Below are positions 40,876-48,311 of a DNA stretch of 64,000 bases, one piece after another; the stretch's first letter is position 1; every line of letters starts with the position of its first letter. This stretch comes from MFAQ01 sp964429015 (GTDB lineage Bacteria > Patescibacteriota > Microgenomatia > UBA1400 > MFAQ01), in the NCBI GenBank assembly GCA_964429015.1, contig CAYSAM010000003.1, positions 1-64,000 of the forward strand, written 5' to 3'. Both the position numbers and the translations under genes were made by a program. Below the pieces are notes generated by a model, which was not told where the DNA came from, searched no databases, and saw only the letters and a list, made by a program, of their open reading frames with translations.

Positions 40876-41790
40876 ATGTCTTTATCCACTTCACGTCATT
40901 GCGAGTCACAAAGTGCCGAAGCAATCCACAAACAACCCACCCTCATCGTCTGCGGCACCACTTCCTCCGGCAAATCTGCCTACACATTCAAGTTAGCCAA
41001 AGAGTACAAAAAAGAAGTAAACATTCTCTCCGTCGATTCTCGTCAGTTTTATAAGGACATTCCCATAGTTTCAGGACAAGACGACCTTTCAGAGTTACCA
41101 TCAAACGTCACTCTTTTTGGTCAGGGTTTTTTAGAAGCAGATCAGGTTTCTAATATTAGCGATTTTCAAAAATACGCCAATCAAATTATCATCAAAACAC
41201 AAAGTGAAAACAAAAAATTAATTATTGTTGGTGGCTCTGGACTTTATCTCAAAGCTATTACCGAAAACTTAGGTAATGCCAAAGTCCCCCCAGACGCAAT
41301 CTTTAGAAAGGAAGCTGAAAGTTACTCCGTATCTACTCTCCAAAATATTTTAAAAAGTTTGAACATTTCACTCTTTAATTCATTAAATAACTCAGATATA
41401 AACAATCCTCGTCGCCTCATTCGCCATATCGAAATTTCCCAATCACCAAAAATGTCTCAAAAATCTACCATCTACCATCTACCATCTACGACCTATTCCT
41501 GGCTCGGTCTCCGCAAATCCCCCGAAGCTCTTCTTCAATCTATCAAAGAACGCGTCGTCTTGCGTCTCAAAAATGGTGCTATAGAAGAAGTAGAGACTCT
41601 ACAAAAAAAATATCCAAATCAATCTTTACCGATTTACAGCACTTTGGGTGTAAGCCAAATACAAAAATATCTTTGCCAAGAAATTACCAAAGAAGAACTA
41701 ATCAAAAAATGGACAATCGATGATAATAACTATGCCAAACGCCAAATGGTCTGGTTCAAAAAACAACCTCAGATTGTTTGGTATGATTAA
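40876..41790 (+). CDS. miaA: tRNA dimethylallyltransferase MiaA
   Basis: Adds the dimethylallyl group to A37, the step before MiaB. The 304-residue protein has the P-loop GTTSSGKSAY near residue 30, DSRQFYKDIPI, GGSGLYLKA and the segment after it with RLIRHIEI. The first ~20 residues (SRHCESQSAEAIHKQ) are encoded by a CGTCATTGCGAG repeat (40894-40929), and residues near 196-204 by four heptamer repeats (41463-41490). The true start could be the ATG at 40876; no other ATG precedes the P-loop. Confidence 0.95.
   Translation: MSLSTSRHCESQSAEAIHKQPTLIVCGTTSSGKSAYTFKLAKEYKKEVNILSVDSRQFYKDIPIVSGQDDLSELPSNVTLFGQGFLEADQVSNISDFQKYANQIIIKTQSENKKLIIVGGSGLYLKAITENLGNAKVPPDAIFRKEAESYSVSTLQNILKSLNISLFNSLNNSDINNPRRLIRHIEISQSPKMSQKSTIYHLPSTTYSWLGLRKSPEALLQSIKERVVLRLKNGAIEEVETLQKKYPNQSLPIYSTLGVSQIQKYLCQEITKEELIKKWTIDDNNYAKRQMVWFKKQPQIVWYD
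40894..40929 (+). repeat. GTCATTGCGAG repeat coding the start of miaA
   Basis: CGTCATTGCGAGTCACAAAG...GAAGCAATCC, the same outer blocks as the copies at 10959 and 33841, lies in frame between the ATG and the P-loop of miaA. Confidence 0.85.
41463..41490 (+). repeat. Heptamer tandem repeat in miaA
   Basis: Four copies of ATCTACC (the last one ATCTACG), 28 bases, read in frame as STIYHLPST-type residues. Compare the four heptamers in cca at 52150-52177. Confidence 0.9.
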
Positions 41791-41795
41791 GCTAT

Positions 41796-42791
41796 ATGAA
41801 AAGCTCTAGGCGACTAAGTATCGATATCTCCATAAGCAGTATTTTTTGGATTCTACTAACATGCGGTGGAATATATTTATTGTTTGTACTTTCCAATCTC
41901 TTAGTTTTAGTTATTACCTCTCTTATTATTGCTCTTTCTGTAAATCCCTTAGTTGATTTGCTCGAAAAATACAAAATCAACCGCAGTCTTTCCTCAGCCC
42001 TAATACTGTTTTTACTTTTTTTAGTTCTAATCCTCTTTGGTATTTCTGTCGCCACTCCACTTATCGATCAAACTGAAGTGTTCTTAGAAAAACTGCCTTC
42101 AATTATAGAAACAGTTAGTCCCATCAAAATTGACATGAATTCTTTTAATACCCAGTTGGCTAAAATTCCAGGTCAAGTATTTAATATTGCTATAGGAACT
42201 TTTTCTGGCCTATTTACTGCCTTTACTACTATTATTTTAAGTTTTTACATTATTCAAGAAATAAAAAAAATTCCAGGTTATATTGATTTTTGGTTTGCAG
42301 ATAAGTCAAGTCTTTACAAAGATCTTTCCAATAGATTGCAAAAACAAATTAGTATGTGGGTAAGAGGACAACTATTGCTCATGCTTGTAGTTGGTGTTCT
42401 TAGTTATTTTGGTTACCTAGCTATCGGTATTCCGTACGCTTTACCTTTGGCTTTTATCGCCGGCATTCTGGAGTTGATTCCCAACATTGGTCCAACTATT
42501 GCTGCCGTTCCTGCTATTTTTGTCGGATTTTCTATCTCAGCCGCTCATGGAGTCGCCGCCTTAATTATCTCTTTAGTTGTTCAACAACTAGAAAATAATT
42601 TTATAGTTCCCAAAATTATGGAAAAAGTAGCAGGGCTTAACCCTATTATCACCATTATCAGCATTATGGTCGGTTTACAGCTTGGAGGCCCACTACTTGC
42701 TGTTCTATCTATTCCTTTAGTCTTATCGCTTAGAGTTATCTACACTCACGTTCGCCTCAATTCGGAAACAAAGCTTCCAGAAATCGACTAA
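41796..42791 (+). CDS. AI-2E family (TqsA/YdiK-like) membrane protein
   Basis: The 331-residue protein has about eight hydrophobic segments and the family motif IAGILELIPNIGPTIAAVPA near residue 222, followed by ENNFIVPKIM and LNPIITIISIM. Members act as transporters or antiporters; the substrate here is unknown. It starts 5 bases after miaA, so it may be part of the hup-miaB-miaA unit, and ends at a terminator. Confidence 0.92.
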   Translation: MKSSRRLSIDISISSIFWILLTCGGIYLLFVLSNLLVLVITSLIIALSVNPLVDLLEKYKINRSLSSALILFLLFLVLILFGISVATPLIDQTEVFLEKLPSIIETVSPIKIDMNSFNTQLAKIPGQVFNIAIGTFSGLFTAFTTIILSFYIIQEIKKIPGYIDFWFADKSSLYKDLSNRLQKQISMWVRGQLLLMLVVGVLSYFGYLAIGIPYALPLAFIAGILELIPNIGPTIAAVPAIFVGFSISAAHGVAALIISLVVQQLENNFIVPKIMEKVAGLNPIITIISIMVGLQLGGPLLAVLSIPLVLSLRVIYTHVRLNSETKLPEID

Positions 42792-42815
42792 AAAACCCGC
42801 CGATGGCGGGTCTTT
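42791..42815. terminator. Terminator between the AI-2E gene and rnpB
   Basis: CCCGCC-gat-GGCGGG with an A run on one side and TCTTT on the other; it can serve the plus-strand gene and, on the minus strand, the convergent RNase P RNA. Confidence 0.8.
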
Positions 42816-42818
42816 AAG

Positions 42819-43180
42819 TGCTCCAGGTCATAGTAAGCCGGATTCTGTTTTTCAGAGGAATATCTGTCTAATGCTCGAGACTTTAGGGCTTACTTACTTT
42901 CGTAAGAAGAAAAAGGCATCAAACCCAGTTCGTCGATTGCAGCAGGGCGGGTTACCACTCCAAAATAATTACTTATTTCAGATCTCTGGCTAATGCCAAA
43001 GCGTTTCACCTTTAGTCGTCTCTGTGGCCCTATCGCGCTCACGATGGTTACCCATCGGAGGACCACGCACCTCTTACGAAGAGCGTGGACACCTTGCCTT
43101 TTTGCTGTCCGGACTTTCCTCTCACGAATTCCGACTTTAGGTCGGAAGTTCGGAGCATTCCTCACCAGATCCTGGAGCAA
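42819..43180 (-). ncRNA. rnpB: RNase P RNA
   Basis: On the minus strand the hallmarks of bacterial RNase P RNA are in order: P1 arms TGCTCCAGG near 43172-43180 and CCTGGAGCA near 42819-42827; a P3 hairpin TTCCGAC-ctaaa-GTCGGAA; the conserved GAGAGGAAAGTCCGGACAGC; GGTAACCATCG; and near the 3' end ACAGAATCCGGCTTACTATG. The length of about 362 bases is normal for type A. It lies head-to-head with the TM-helix gene and tail-to-tail with the AI-2E gene. Confidence 0.97.
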
Positions 43181-43247
43181 TCTAATTCTACCACAAACCC
43201 ATAGTATTAAATACATCAAATTTTTTAAAAGAGTCTATAATAAAAGC

Positions 43248-43910
43248 ATGCTCAATCTAAATCCTTTGGTTAATAGTCTTTTTCTTCACACTGCCGGCTT
43301 CCTACCCACCCTTATTGGTGCTGCCGCGCTAATGTTTGCTGGGGTTATTCTTTCCAACTGGCTAAAAAAAGCCGTCATCAAACTAGCCATCGCCACCAAA
43401 GCTAGTAACCTTACCAAAAATCCAGCCATCCAAGATTTTCTAAACAACGCTCAAGTCACCACAAAAGTCGAGCACATCCTTGGTGAAACTGTTCGTATCA
43501 TTGTCCTTGTGTTCTTTGTTATTGCTACTTGCAACCTTTTAGGTCTCACCTCAGTTAGTCTATTGTTGGGTAGTTTGCTTTCCATAGTACCTAACCTCTT
43601 TGCCGCCTTAGTTATTCTCTTCCTTGGGGTTATTCTTGCTGGATTTTTAGAAAAGTTAGTCAAAGGCTCTCTGGGGGCAGGAGATCCATCTCTTTCTCGT
43701 TTTGCTGGCCGTGTTGTCAGTTATACAACAATGACAATCTTTATCCTCGCAGCTCTCTCACAGCTTGGTATAGCCAGCTTCTTTATCCAGGTAACCTATA
43801 TCGGCTTTATCTTAGTTCTCACTTTAGCCTTAGGTTTAGGCTTGGGGTTGGGCTCAAAAGATATCTTCAAAAAAATTCTCGAAGACTGGTACAAAAAAGT
43901 CTCCAAATAG
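43248..43910 (+). CDS. Conserved-TM-helix membrane protein, channel-like
   Basis: The ATG at 43248 is used because a longer frame upstream would cross RNase P RNA. The 220-residue protein has five hydrophobic segments; two copies of a helix pattern (LIGAAALMFAGVILSNWLKK and LFAALVILFLGVILAGFLEK) match the 'conserved TM helix' seen next to MscS-type channels. A Gly-rich helix (ALGLGLGLGSKDIFKKI) ends the membrane part. It may be a small mechanosensitive-like channel. Its C terminus KILEDWYKKVSK recurs as a relic at 44444-44484. Confidence 0.88.
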   Translation: MLNLNPLVNSLFLHTAGFLPTLIGAAALMFAGVILSNWLKKAVIKLAIATKASNLTKNPAIQDFLNNAQVTTKVEHILGETVRIIVLVFFVIATCNLLGLTSVSLLLGSLLSIVPNLFAALVILFLGVILAGFLEKLVKGSLGAGDPSLSRFAGRVVSYTTMTIFILAALSQLGIASFFIQVTYIGFILVLTLALGLGLGLGSKDIFKKILEDWYKKVSK

Positions 43911-43930
43911 GCACAAAACGTCCCATAGTC

Positions 43931-43959
43931 TTGACTTTAAGTCCTCTTGATGATACAAT
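43931..43959 (+). promoter_or_regulatory. Promoter of the DUF3592 gene
   Basis: TTGACT (43931-43936) and TACAAT (43954-43959), 17-base spacing. Confidence 0.75.
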
Positions 43960-44011
43960 TCATCATTCTAATTTCCTTGTTGCTGTAGTTTAAAAAGAAA
44001 GGATGGGTACA

Positions 44012-44422
44012 ATGAGTGTCAGTAAACGCAAGCCATCTTGGATTGGCGTTTTTATCCTGCTAGTTCTCGCACTTATGTCAGGATATGGTGACTTTAAGTT
44101 GGAAAACAGGATCGCCAATCTTAGGCGAGAAGGTGTCCATACCACCGCAAATGTGGTTGGGACTTCATATTTTAAGGCCAGCCCTTTGACTTCTTGGGTT
44201 GAGTTCAAAACCGAGAGCGGCAGCACAATCAACACCTCACTCTACATCGGTCAACTCGCAGAAACCGATCCTGTTGAGGTTGTCTACGACCCGCTCGACC
44301 CCGAGCAGGTCACCTTAGGCAGCGAGGACCGTTTCCCAATAATGTCTGTCCTTGCAGTAGCTCTCATATTTCTCTGCTTTTTTGAGATATTTGCTGGACT
44401 AGAAAATTTGCCAAGCCGGTAA
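44012..44422 (+). CDS. DUF3592-like membrane protein
   Basis: The ATG at 44012 is chosen because GAAAGG lies 9 bases upstream; the ATG at 44003 overlaps that SD. The 136-residue protein has a TM helix at about residues 8-25, an extracytoplasmic domain with VEFKTESGS and VEVVYDPLDPEQVTL, and a second TM helix near the C terminus, the usual DUF3592 plan. Function unknown. It is a self-contained unit (promoter, SD, terminator) inserted between the end of the TM-helix gene and a relic of that end. Confidence 0.85.
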   Translation: MSVSKRKPSWIGVFILLVLALMSGYGDFKLENRIANLRREGVHTTANVVGTSYFKASPLTSWVEFKTESGSTINTSLYIGQLAETDPVEVVYDPLDPEQVTLGSEDRFPIMSVLAVALIFLCFFEIFAGLENLPSR

Positions 44423-44438
44423 CCAACCCGGCTTTTTT
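44413..44438 (+). terminator. Terminator overlapping the DUF3592 stop
   Basis: AAGCCGG (44413-44419) and CCGGCTT (44428-44434) followed by a T run; the stem begins within the last codons. Confidence 0.88.
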
Positions 44439-44443
44439 GTCGC

Positions 44444-44484
44444 AAAAAATCCTCGAGGACTGGTACAAAAAAGTAAGCAAGTAA
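44444..44484 (+). pseudogene. Relic 3' end of the TM-helix gene
   Basis: Encodes K-ILEDWYKKVSK-stop, identical in protein to the end of the 43248 gene (43870-43910), but five codons differ at synonymous positions (ATT/ATC, GAA/GAG, GTC/GTA, TCC/AGC, AAA/AAG) and the stop is TAA instead of TAG. A 16-17 base core (GACTGGTACAAAAAAGT) is identical. No start or upstream part is present. The synonymous-only differences show that both tails were once parts of working genes. Confidence 0.85.
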
Positions 44485-44487
44485 AAG

Positions 44488-45294
44488 CTAGTTCTTCATC
44501 TCAGACATAAACAACTCAAGTTTTTTGACGCCCATATCGAGTTCGGCCATATTTCCCTCCCAGACATAATAAGGAAACTGGTATTTCCCCTTTTTAACTA
44601 GTCTGGTTTTCTCAAAAACATTTTTGTTGACCATTGGACCCTTTTCAGTCTGAATAAGTCTAGAGCTAGATCTAGTAAGTTGAAGAGTCATACTCCGAAC
44701 ATCAATATGTAGTTTTACAACTGGAACCATTTTTTCCGCGTTTTCAGTTTTTGGAAACAGATATATTATCCCATTTTTCAAAAAACCATTCTCAACACCA
44801 TCAAAGCCAGGCAGGACCGCTTTAATGCTAGATAAAACTTCTTCAGTTATGGTTTTTTCCAGTTGCTCCTTCTTTCTTTTTGTAAACTCTATCTCAGCTC
44901 TAATTTCTTGAGATTTTTCTACAAAAAATCTACTACTCTCCAATTCAGTTATCGCTTTAAAAATCATATTGTAACCACCACCTTCCAAGTTGGCGTTTGT
45001 ATATCCTTCAGATTTTCTTTCAGGCAGTAAAAGCCCTTCCACTGTTTTGTCAAGTTCTATTGGAAGACTATATATACCGTCGAAGCCCACCGAAAGCAAA
45101 ACATGCTTTGATCCAATTCTTGTTTCTGTAACATTTATTCTTCCAGAAATTAAATTTTCCACATCTACCACCTTCTCGTAGCACTTATAAGGTGAATGTT
45201 TTTTGTCTTCTTCTTGTAGTTTATAGCCAAGTCTTGCCATCAGTTCACTTAAACTTCTAATTTGTTTTTCACTTTCTCTACTTTCTGTCGACAT
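44488..45294 (-). CDS. Unknown protein, cytosolic
   Basis: No family recognised. The 268-residue protein has no signal peptide or membrane helix. It shows a central coiled-coil-like stretch (IRAEIEFTKRKKEQLEKTI near residue 128) between two beta-rich parts, the second with a Ser/Arg-rich segment (LQLTRSSSRLIQTEKGP). It ends 3 bases from the relic tail and is transcribed toward it. Confidence 0.75.
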   Translation of the reverse strand: MSTESRESEKQIRSLSELMARLGYKLQEEDKKHSPYKCYEKVVDVENLISGRINVTETRIGSKHVLLSVGFDGIYSLPIELDKTVEGLLLPERKSEGYTNANLEGGGYNMIFKAITELESSRFFVEKSQEIRAEIEFTKRKKEQLEKTITEEVLSSIKAVLPGFDGVENGFLKNGIIYLFPKTENAEKMVPVVKLHIDVRSMTLQLTRSSSRLIQTEKGPMVNKNVFEKTRLVKKGKYQFPYYVWEGNMAELDMGVKKLELFMSEMKN

Positions 45295-45332
45295 AAGTTA
45301 TTATAAACTTTATAGCTTCTCTATCCGCTCGC

Positions 45333-45361
45333 AAAAAATCCCGAACAAGTCGGGACTTTTT
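45333..45361. terminator. Bidirectional terminator
   Basis: AAAAAATCCCGA-acaag-TCGGGACTTTTT; on the minus strand it ends the DUF5679 gene at 45379. Confidence 0.85.
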
Positions 45362-45378
45362 GACGAAAACAAATAAAA

Positions 45379-45519
45379 TTATTTGGCTCCGATTTTGAAC
45401 ATCTTAGTTCCACAGGCTGGGCAGACAGCTTTAACGGCTGGCTTACCATTCTTCATGGTAACTTGCTCAAATTTCTCAACCTCTTTTTTTGCTCTACATT
45501 TTACACAATAGATTTGCAT
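45379..45519 (-). CDS. DUF5679-type zinc-ribbon mini-protein
   Basis: The 46-residue protein begins MQIYCVKCRAKKEVE and continues with TMKNGKPAVKAVCPACGTKMF, giving two CxxC pairs that should bind zinc. It matches the DUF5679 pattern, frequent in Patescibacteria and some archaea. Its role is unknown. An SD-like AAAGGGGG lies about 10 bases upstream on the minus strand. Confidence 0.88.
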   Translation of the reverse strand: MQIYCVKCRAKKEVEKFEQVTMKNGKPAVKAVCPACGTKMFKIGAK

Positions 45520-45553
45520 TTACTTAGTTCACCCCCTTTCTTTTTGTTAGTGC

Positions 45554-45781
45554 CTAGGATAAATAATGCCACAAGGCTAATTCTAAGGCTAGAACAAGCA
45601 TAGTGAGCACAAATGTCTTTGTCAAGTCTGCCTTAAAATACCCAGTATCTACTTTGATCTCTTTAGATACATTTTTATCTGCTTCCGGCGTTTTTAGCCA
45701 CTCAGATTTAATTTGAAACCCGGCTTTTCTTTCTACTGTTTTAAGTTTTTGGCTTTTTGTTCTACGCATTTTTTTGGTCAT
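45554..45781 (-). CDS. Small basic protein with a C-terminal membrane helix
   Basis: No family recognised. From the ATG at 45781 it has 75 residues: a basic N terminus (MTKKMRRTKSQKLKTVERK), a polar middle and a tail helix (FVLTMLVLALELALWHYL). This is a tail-anchored layout. It lies divergently from the DUF4446 gene with 33 bases between. Confidence 0.65.
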   Translation of the reverse strand: MTKKMRRTKSQKLKTVERKAGFQIKSEWLKTPEADKNVSKEIKVDTGYFKADLTKTFVLTMLVLALELALWHYLS

Positions 45782-45814
45782 ATTCAAGCTAAATTGTATA
45801 GTAAAATTTAATCT

Positions 45815-46267
45815 ATGTCAGTTGAACAAATACTACTTGGTATCTTAACTATTTGGTTGATCGCTATAACCTACCTCTATTACAGACTTCAAAGTCACTA
45901 CTCAAAACTCACAGCCGATGTTTCCAAAAAGGATTTAATCAGTAGTCTTAACCAACTTATTTCAGTTTCTGTTGAAAATAGCGAATCTCTCAAAAATCTT
46001 TCTGAAAAACTAAAATCTGAAATAGAAGAGAATAAAAAACACCTCCAAAAGATAGGCTTTAATCGCTACAATCCATTTACAGACACTGGGGGAGACCAAA
46101 GCTTTTCTCTAAGTTTGCTAGATGAAAATGGTGATGGAATTGTGATAAGCTCTTTACATAGTCGAGAAAATACCCGCCTCTACGCCAAAAAGGTCGTTAA
46201 CGGTAAAGTAGAAAATCAAGCCACCTCGGCAGAAGAAGTATTAGTTATAAAAGAAGCTCTTAAGTAA
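45815..46267 (+). CDS. DUF4446 family membrane-anchored protein
   Basis: The 150-residue protein has an N-terminal TM helix (residues 5-23), a coiled coil (about 30-80) and the DUF4446 core with FNRYNPFTDTGGDQSFSLSL, DGIVISSLHSRENTRLYAK. Function unknown; the family is common in Firmicutes and CPR bacteria. The next gene starts 3 bases after it. Confidence 0.9.
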   Translation: MSVEQILLGILTIWLIAITYLYYRLQSHYSKLTADVSKKDLISSLNQLISVSVENSESLKNLSEKLKSEIEENKKHLQKIGFNRYNPFTDTGGDQSFSLSLLDENGDGIVISSLHSRENTRLYAKKVVNGKVENQATSAEEVLVIKEALK

Positions 46268-46270
46268 ACA

Positions 46271-47485
46271 ATGGACCAAAATAAATTTCCAAATATCAAA
46301 AGTATATTAGTTTTAACCTTGGCATTCGCCATTTCTTTCGGTTTAACTTACATTTTTCTTCCGGTAAGCAAGGGAAGCTTAGTTTCTCCAAAAGCAGAAC
46401 TAGAAAAAAATAGAGTTACTGCTGGATTCAATCAATTTGCCAATCAACCAAAAACAGAAACTTGTCCCATAAACGGAGCCCTTTTTAGTAAAGAAGAAAA
46501 AGCTCTCTGGGAACAAAAAAGACCAATTCTTACAATGATCGAAAACTCACTAGACGCAAGGCCACAATCAGGCTTAGGTTCATCAGACGTTGTCTATGAA
46601 GCTGTTGCTGAAGGCGGTATTACTCGCTTTATGGGTGTCTTTTATTGTGGAGCTCAAGCTGACAAACTTGCCGTCGGTCCTGTTCGCAGTGCACGCATTT
46701 ATTTTGTAAACATAGCTGCTGAGTACAATACTCCTGTCTACATGCACGTCGGCGGTGGTAACTGCAGCCGTGACGAAGCCAGTGGTCAATGCACCTCAAA
46801 CAAAAAAGCTTGGGCCTTGGAAGAACTACAAAAACTAGGCTGGAGAAAGCCAGGAGGTAATGACTTCGATACTATTGGTGATATTGGCAAGCCAGTGCTT
46901 TATAGAGATGAAGACCGACTTGGTCGTGACGTTGCCACCGAACATACTATGATGGGTTCCTTACCAGATGCGTGGCGTCAAGCCGCCAAGCGCGGATACA
47001 CCAGCCAATCAGCTGATGGAAAAACTACATGGGTCGCTGGTTTCAAGCCATGGAAAATCGGCACTCCAGATACTGCAAAATCCACTCCAGCCACCACAAT
47101 CAACTACGATTTCTGGCAAAACTATCCAGACTTTGCTGTAACTTGGAAGTACGATGCAGCTACAAAAACCTATTTAAGATCACAAGGCTCAACTGCTCAC
47201 ATCGATCACGATACCAAAAAACAGTTATCAGCAACTAACATCATTGTTCAGTTTGCCAAACAAGAAGGTCCCTTGGATGATCACAAACATATGTTCTATA
47301 ACGTCATAGGTGAAGGCACTGGTATCTACTTCAACAACGGTGTTGCTCAAGATATCAAATGGAAAAAAGCAAAACAGTTAGACCGCACTATCTTCACAGA
47401 CACAGCGGGAAAAGAGATTGTCTTTTCTCCAGGTCAGTTTTGGGTAAGTATTTTACCCATCGGCAACAAAGTCATATATAATTAA
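46271..47485 (+). CDS. DUF3048 (YerB-like) surface protein
   Basis: The 404-residue protein has an N-terminal membrane anchor (about 14-31), then the DUF3048 core with MIENSLDARPQSGL, VYEAVAEGGITRFMGVF and VGPVRSARIYFV near residues 95-140, and a C-terminal DUF3048_C-like part with VQFAKQEG and GQFWVSILP. It is probably cell-surface exposed. The biochemical function of the family is not known. Confidence 0.9.
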   Translation: MDQNKFPNIKSILVLTLAFAISFGLTYIFLPVSKGSLVSPKAELEKNRVTAGFNQFANQPKTETCPINGALFSKEEKALWEQKRPILTMIENSLDARPQSGLGSSDVVYEAVAEGGITRFMGVFYCGAQADKLAVGPVRSARIYFVNIAAEYNTPVYMHVGGGNCSRDEASGQCTSNKKAWALEELQKLGWRKPGGNDFDTIGDIGKPVLYRDEDRLGRDVATEHTMMGSLPDAWRQAAKRGYTSQSADGKTTWVAGFKPWKIGTPDTAKSTPATTINYDFWQNYPDFAVTWKYDAATKTYLRSQGSTAHIDHDTKKQLSATNIIVQFAKQEGPLDDHKHMFYNVIGEGTGIYFNNGVAQDIKWKKAKQLDRTIFTDTAGKEIVFSPGQFWVSILPIGNKVIYN

Positions 47486-47517
47486 GCCGAAGCTGCAGAA
47501 ATGCAAGCAAAAAATAT

Positions 47518-48099
47518 ATGGCCAAGCTTTCTGATTTAATAATATCTAAGGTTCGTGTTAAACTTCTAAAAATATTTTTAGGCAACGCAAAGGGTCTTTA
47601 CTATGTTCGTGAGTTGACCAGAATGACCAAGGAAGAAATAAACGCTATCAGAAGGGAGTTAGATAATTTGCTAAAATCTGGTTTACTGCAAAGTGAAAAG
47701 CGTGGTAATCGTCTTTACTACTCTGTAAAAACAAGTTATAGCCTATACCCAGAACTTGTCAGTTTAGTAACCAAATCTACAGGTCTAGGAAAGTTAGTTG
47801 CCAAAAATCGTAGCAAGTTAGGATTTGTAAAATTTCTCTTTGTTTCCCAACGCCTAGCAAGAGGCTTGGAAAGACAGCCAGAAGATATCGATCTCTTAAT
47901 CGTGGGAAAAGTTATCATGCCTCAGGTGGCACTTCTTATAAAAAATATAGAAAAGATTTTAAGTAGCGAAATAAACTATTCCTGTATGACTGAGGAGGAG
48001 TTTTCTTATCGCAAAAATCACCAAGATCCATTTATTGTCAAAATCTTACTTCAGCCAAAAATAATGCTTATTGGTGATGAAATAAACCTTCAAAACTAA
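47518..48099 (+). CDS. Winged-helix / nucleotidyltransferase-like regulator
   Basis: The 193-residue protein has an N-terminal winged helix (KVRVKLLKIFLGNAKGLYYVRELTRM, LLKSGLLQSEKRGNRLYYSV) and a C-terminal part with RLARGLERQPEDIDLLIVG, a minimal nucleotidyltransferase-like motif in which the usual GS and DxD are degenerate. Such proteins are DNA-binding regulators or antitoxin-like. Its TAA overlaps the next ATG by one base, next to an AbrB-like gene, so they may act together. Confidence 0.8.
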   Translation: MAKLSDLIISKVRVKLLKIFLGNAKGLYYVRELTRMTKEEINAIRRELDNLLKSGLLQSEKRGNRLYYSVKTSYSLYPELVSLVTKSTGLGKLVAKNRSKLGFVKFLFVSQRLARGLERQPEDIDLLIVGKVIMPQVALLIKNIEKILSSEINYSCMTEEEFSYRKNHQDPFIVKILLQPKIMLIGDEINLQN

Positions 48100-48299
48100 T
48101 GCCCAAACAAAAAATAATCCGTATTGGTAACTCGCTTGGACTTACTCTCCCGTCTCGCTTTGTTCAAAATCTTTCTCTAAAAATAGGCGATAGTATAGAT
48201 CTTAAATATCACAGTGATGACTCACTAATACTTTCTTTTCCGGACAACTCGCAGCTAACACTTCTGCCAAATTCCACAAAAAACAATAACAATAGGTAA
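48099..48299 (+). CDS. AbrB/MazE-type swapped-hairpin DNA-binding protein
   Basis: The 66-residue protein opens KIIRIGNSLGLTLPSRFVQN, the SpoVT-AbrB/MazE pattern (strand, GNS, LP helix), and ends with a Ser/Asn-rich tail. MazE-like proteins are antitoxins or regulators; no toxin gene is adjacent, the upstream partner being the winged-helix protein. Confidence 0.85.
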   Translation: MPKQKIIRIGNSLGLTLPSRFVQNLSLKIGDSIDLKYHSDDSLILSFPDNSQLTLLPNSTKNNNNR

Positions 48300-48311
48300 T
48301 ATAATTTTGCT

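Noticed and set aside
42993..43247. An open frame extending the TM-helix gene upstream to 42993 and an antisense frame at 42890-43219
   Set aside because: Both lie over RNase P RNA, whose conserved elements and P1 pairing are clear; the real protein starts at 43248.
48099..48299. Toxin-antitoxin pair with the upstream gene
   Set aside because: The upstream protein is a winged-helix, degenerate nucleotidyltransferase-like protein with no recognisable toxin motif, so a toxin call is not supported.
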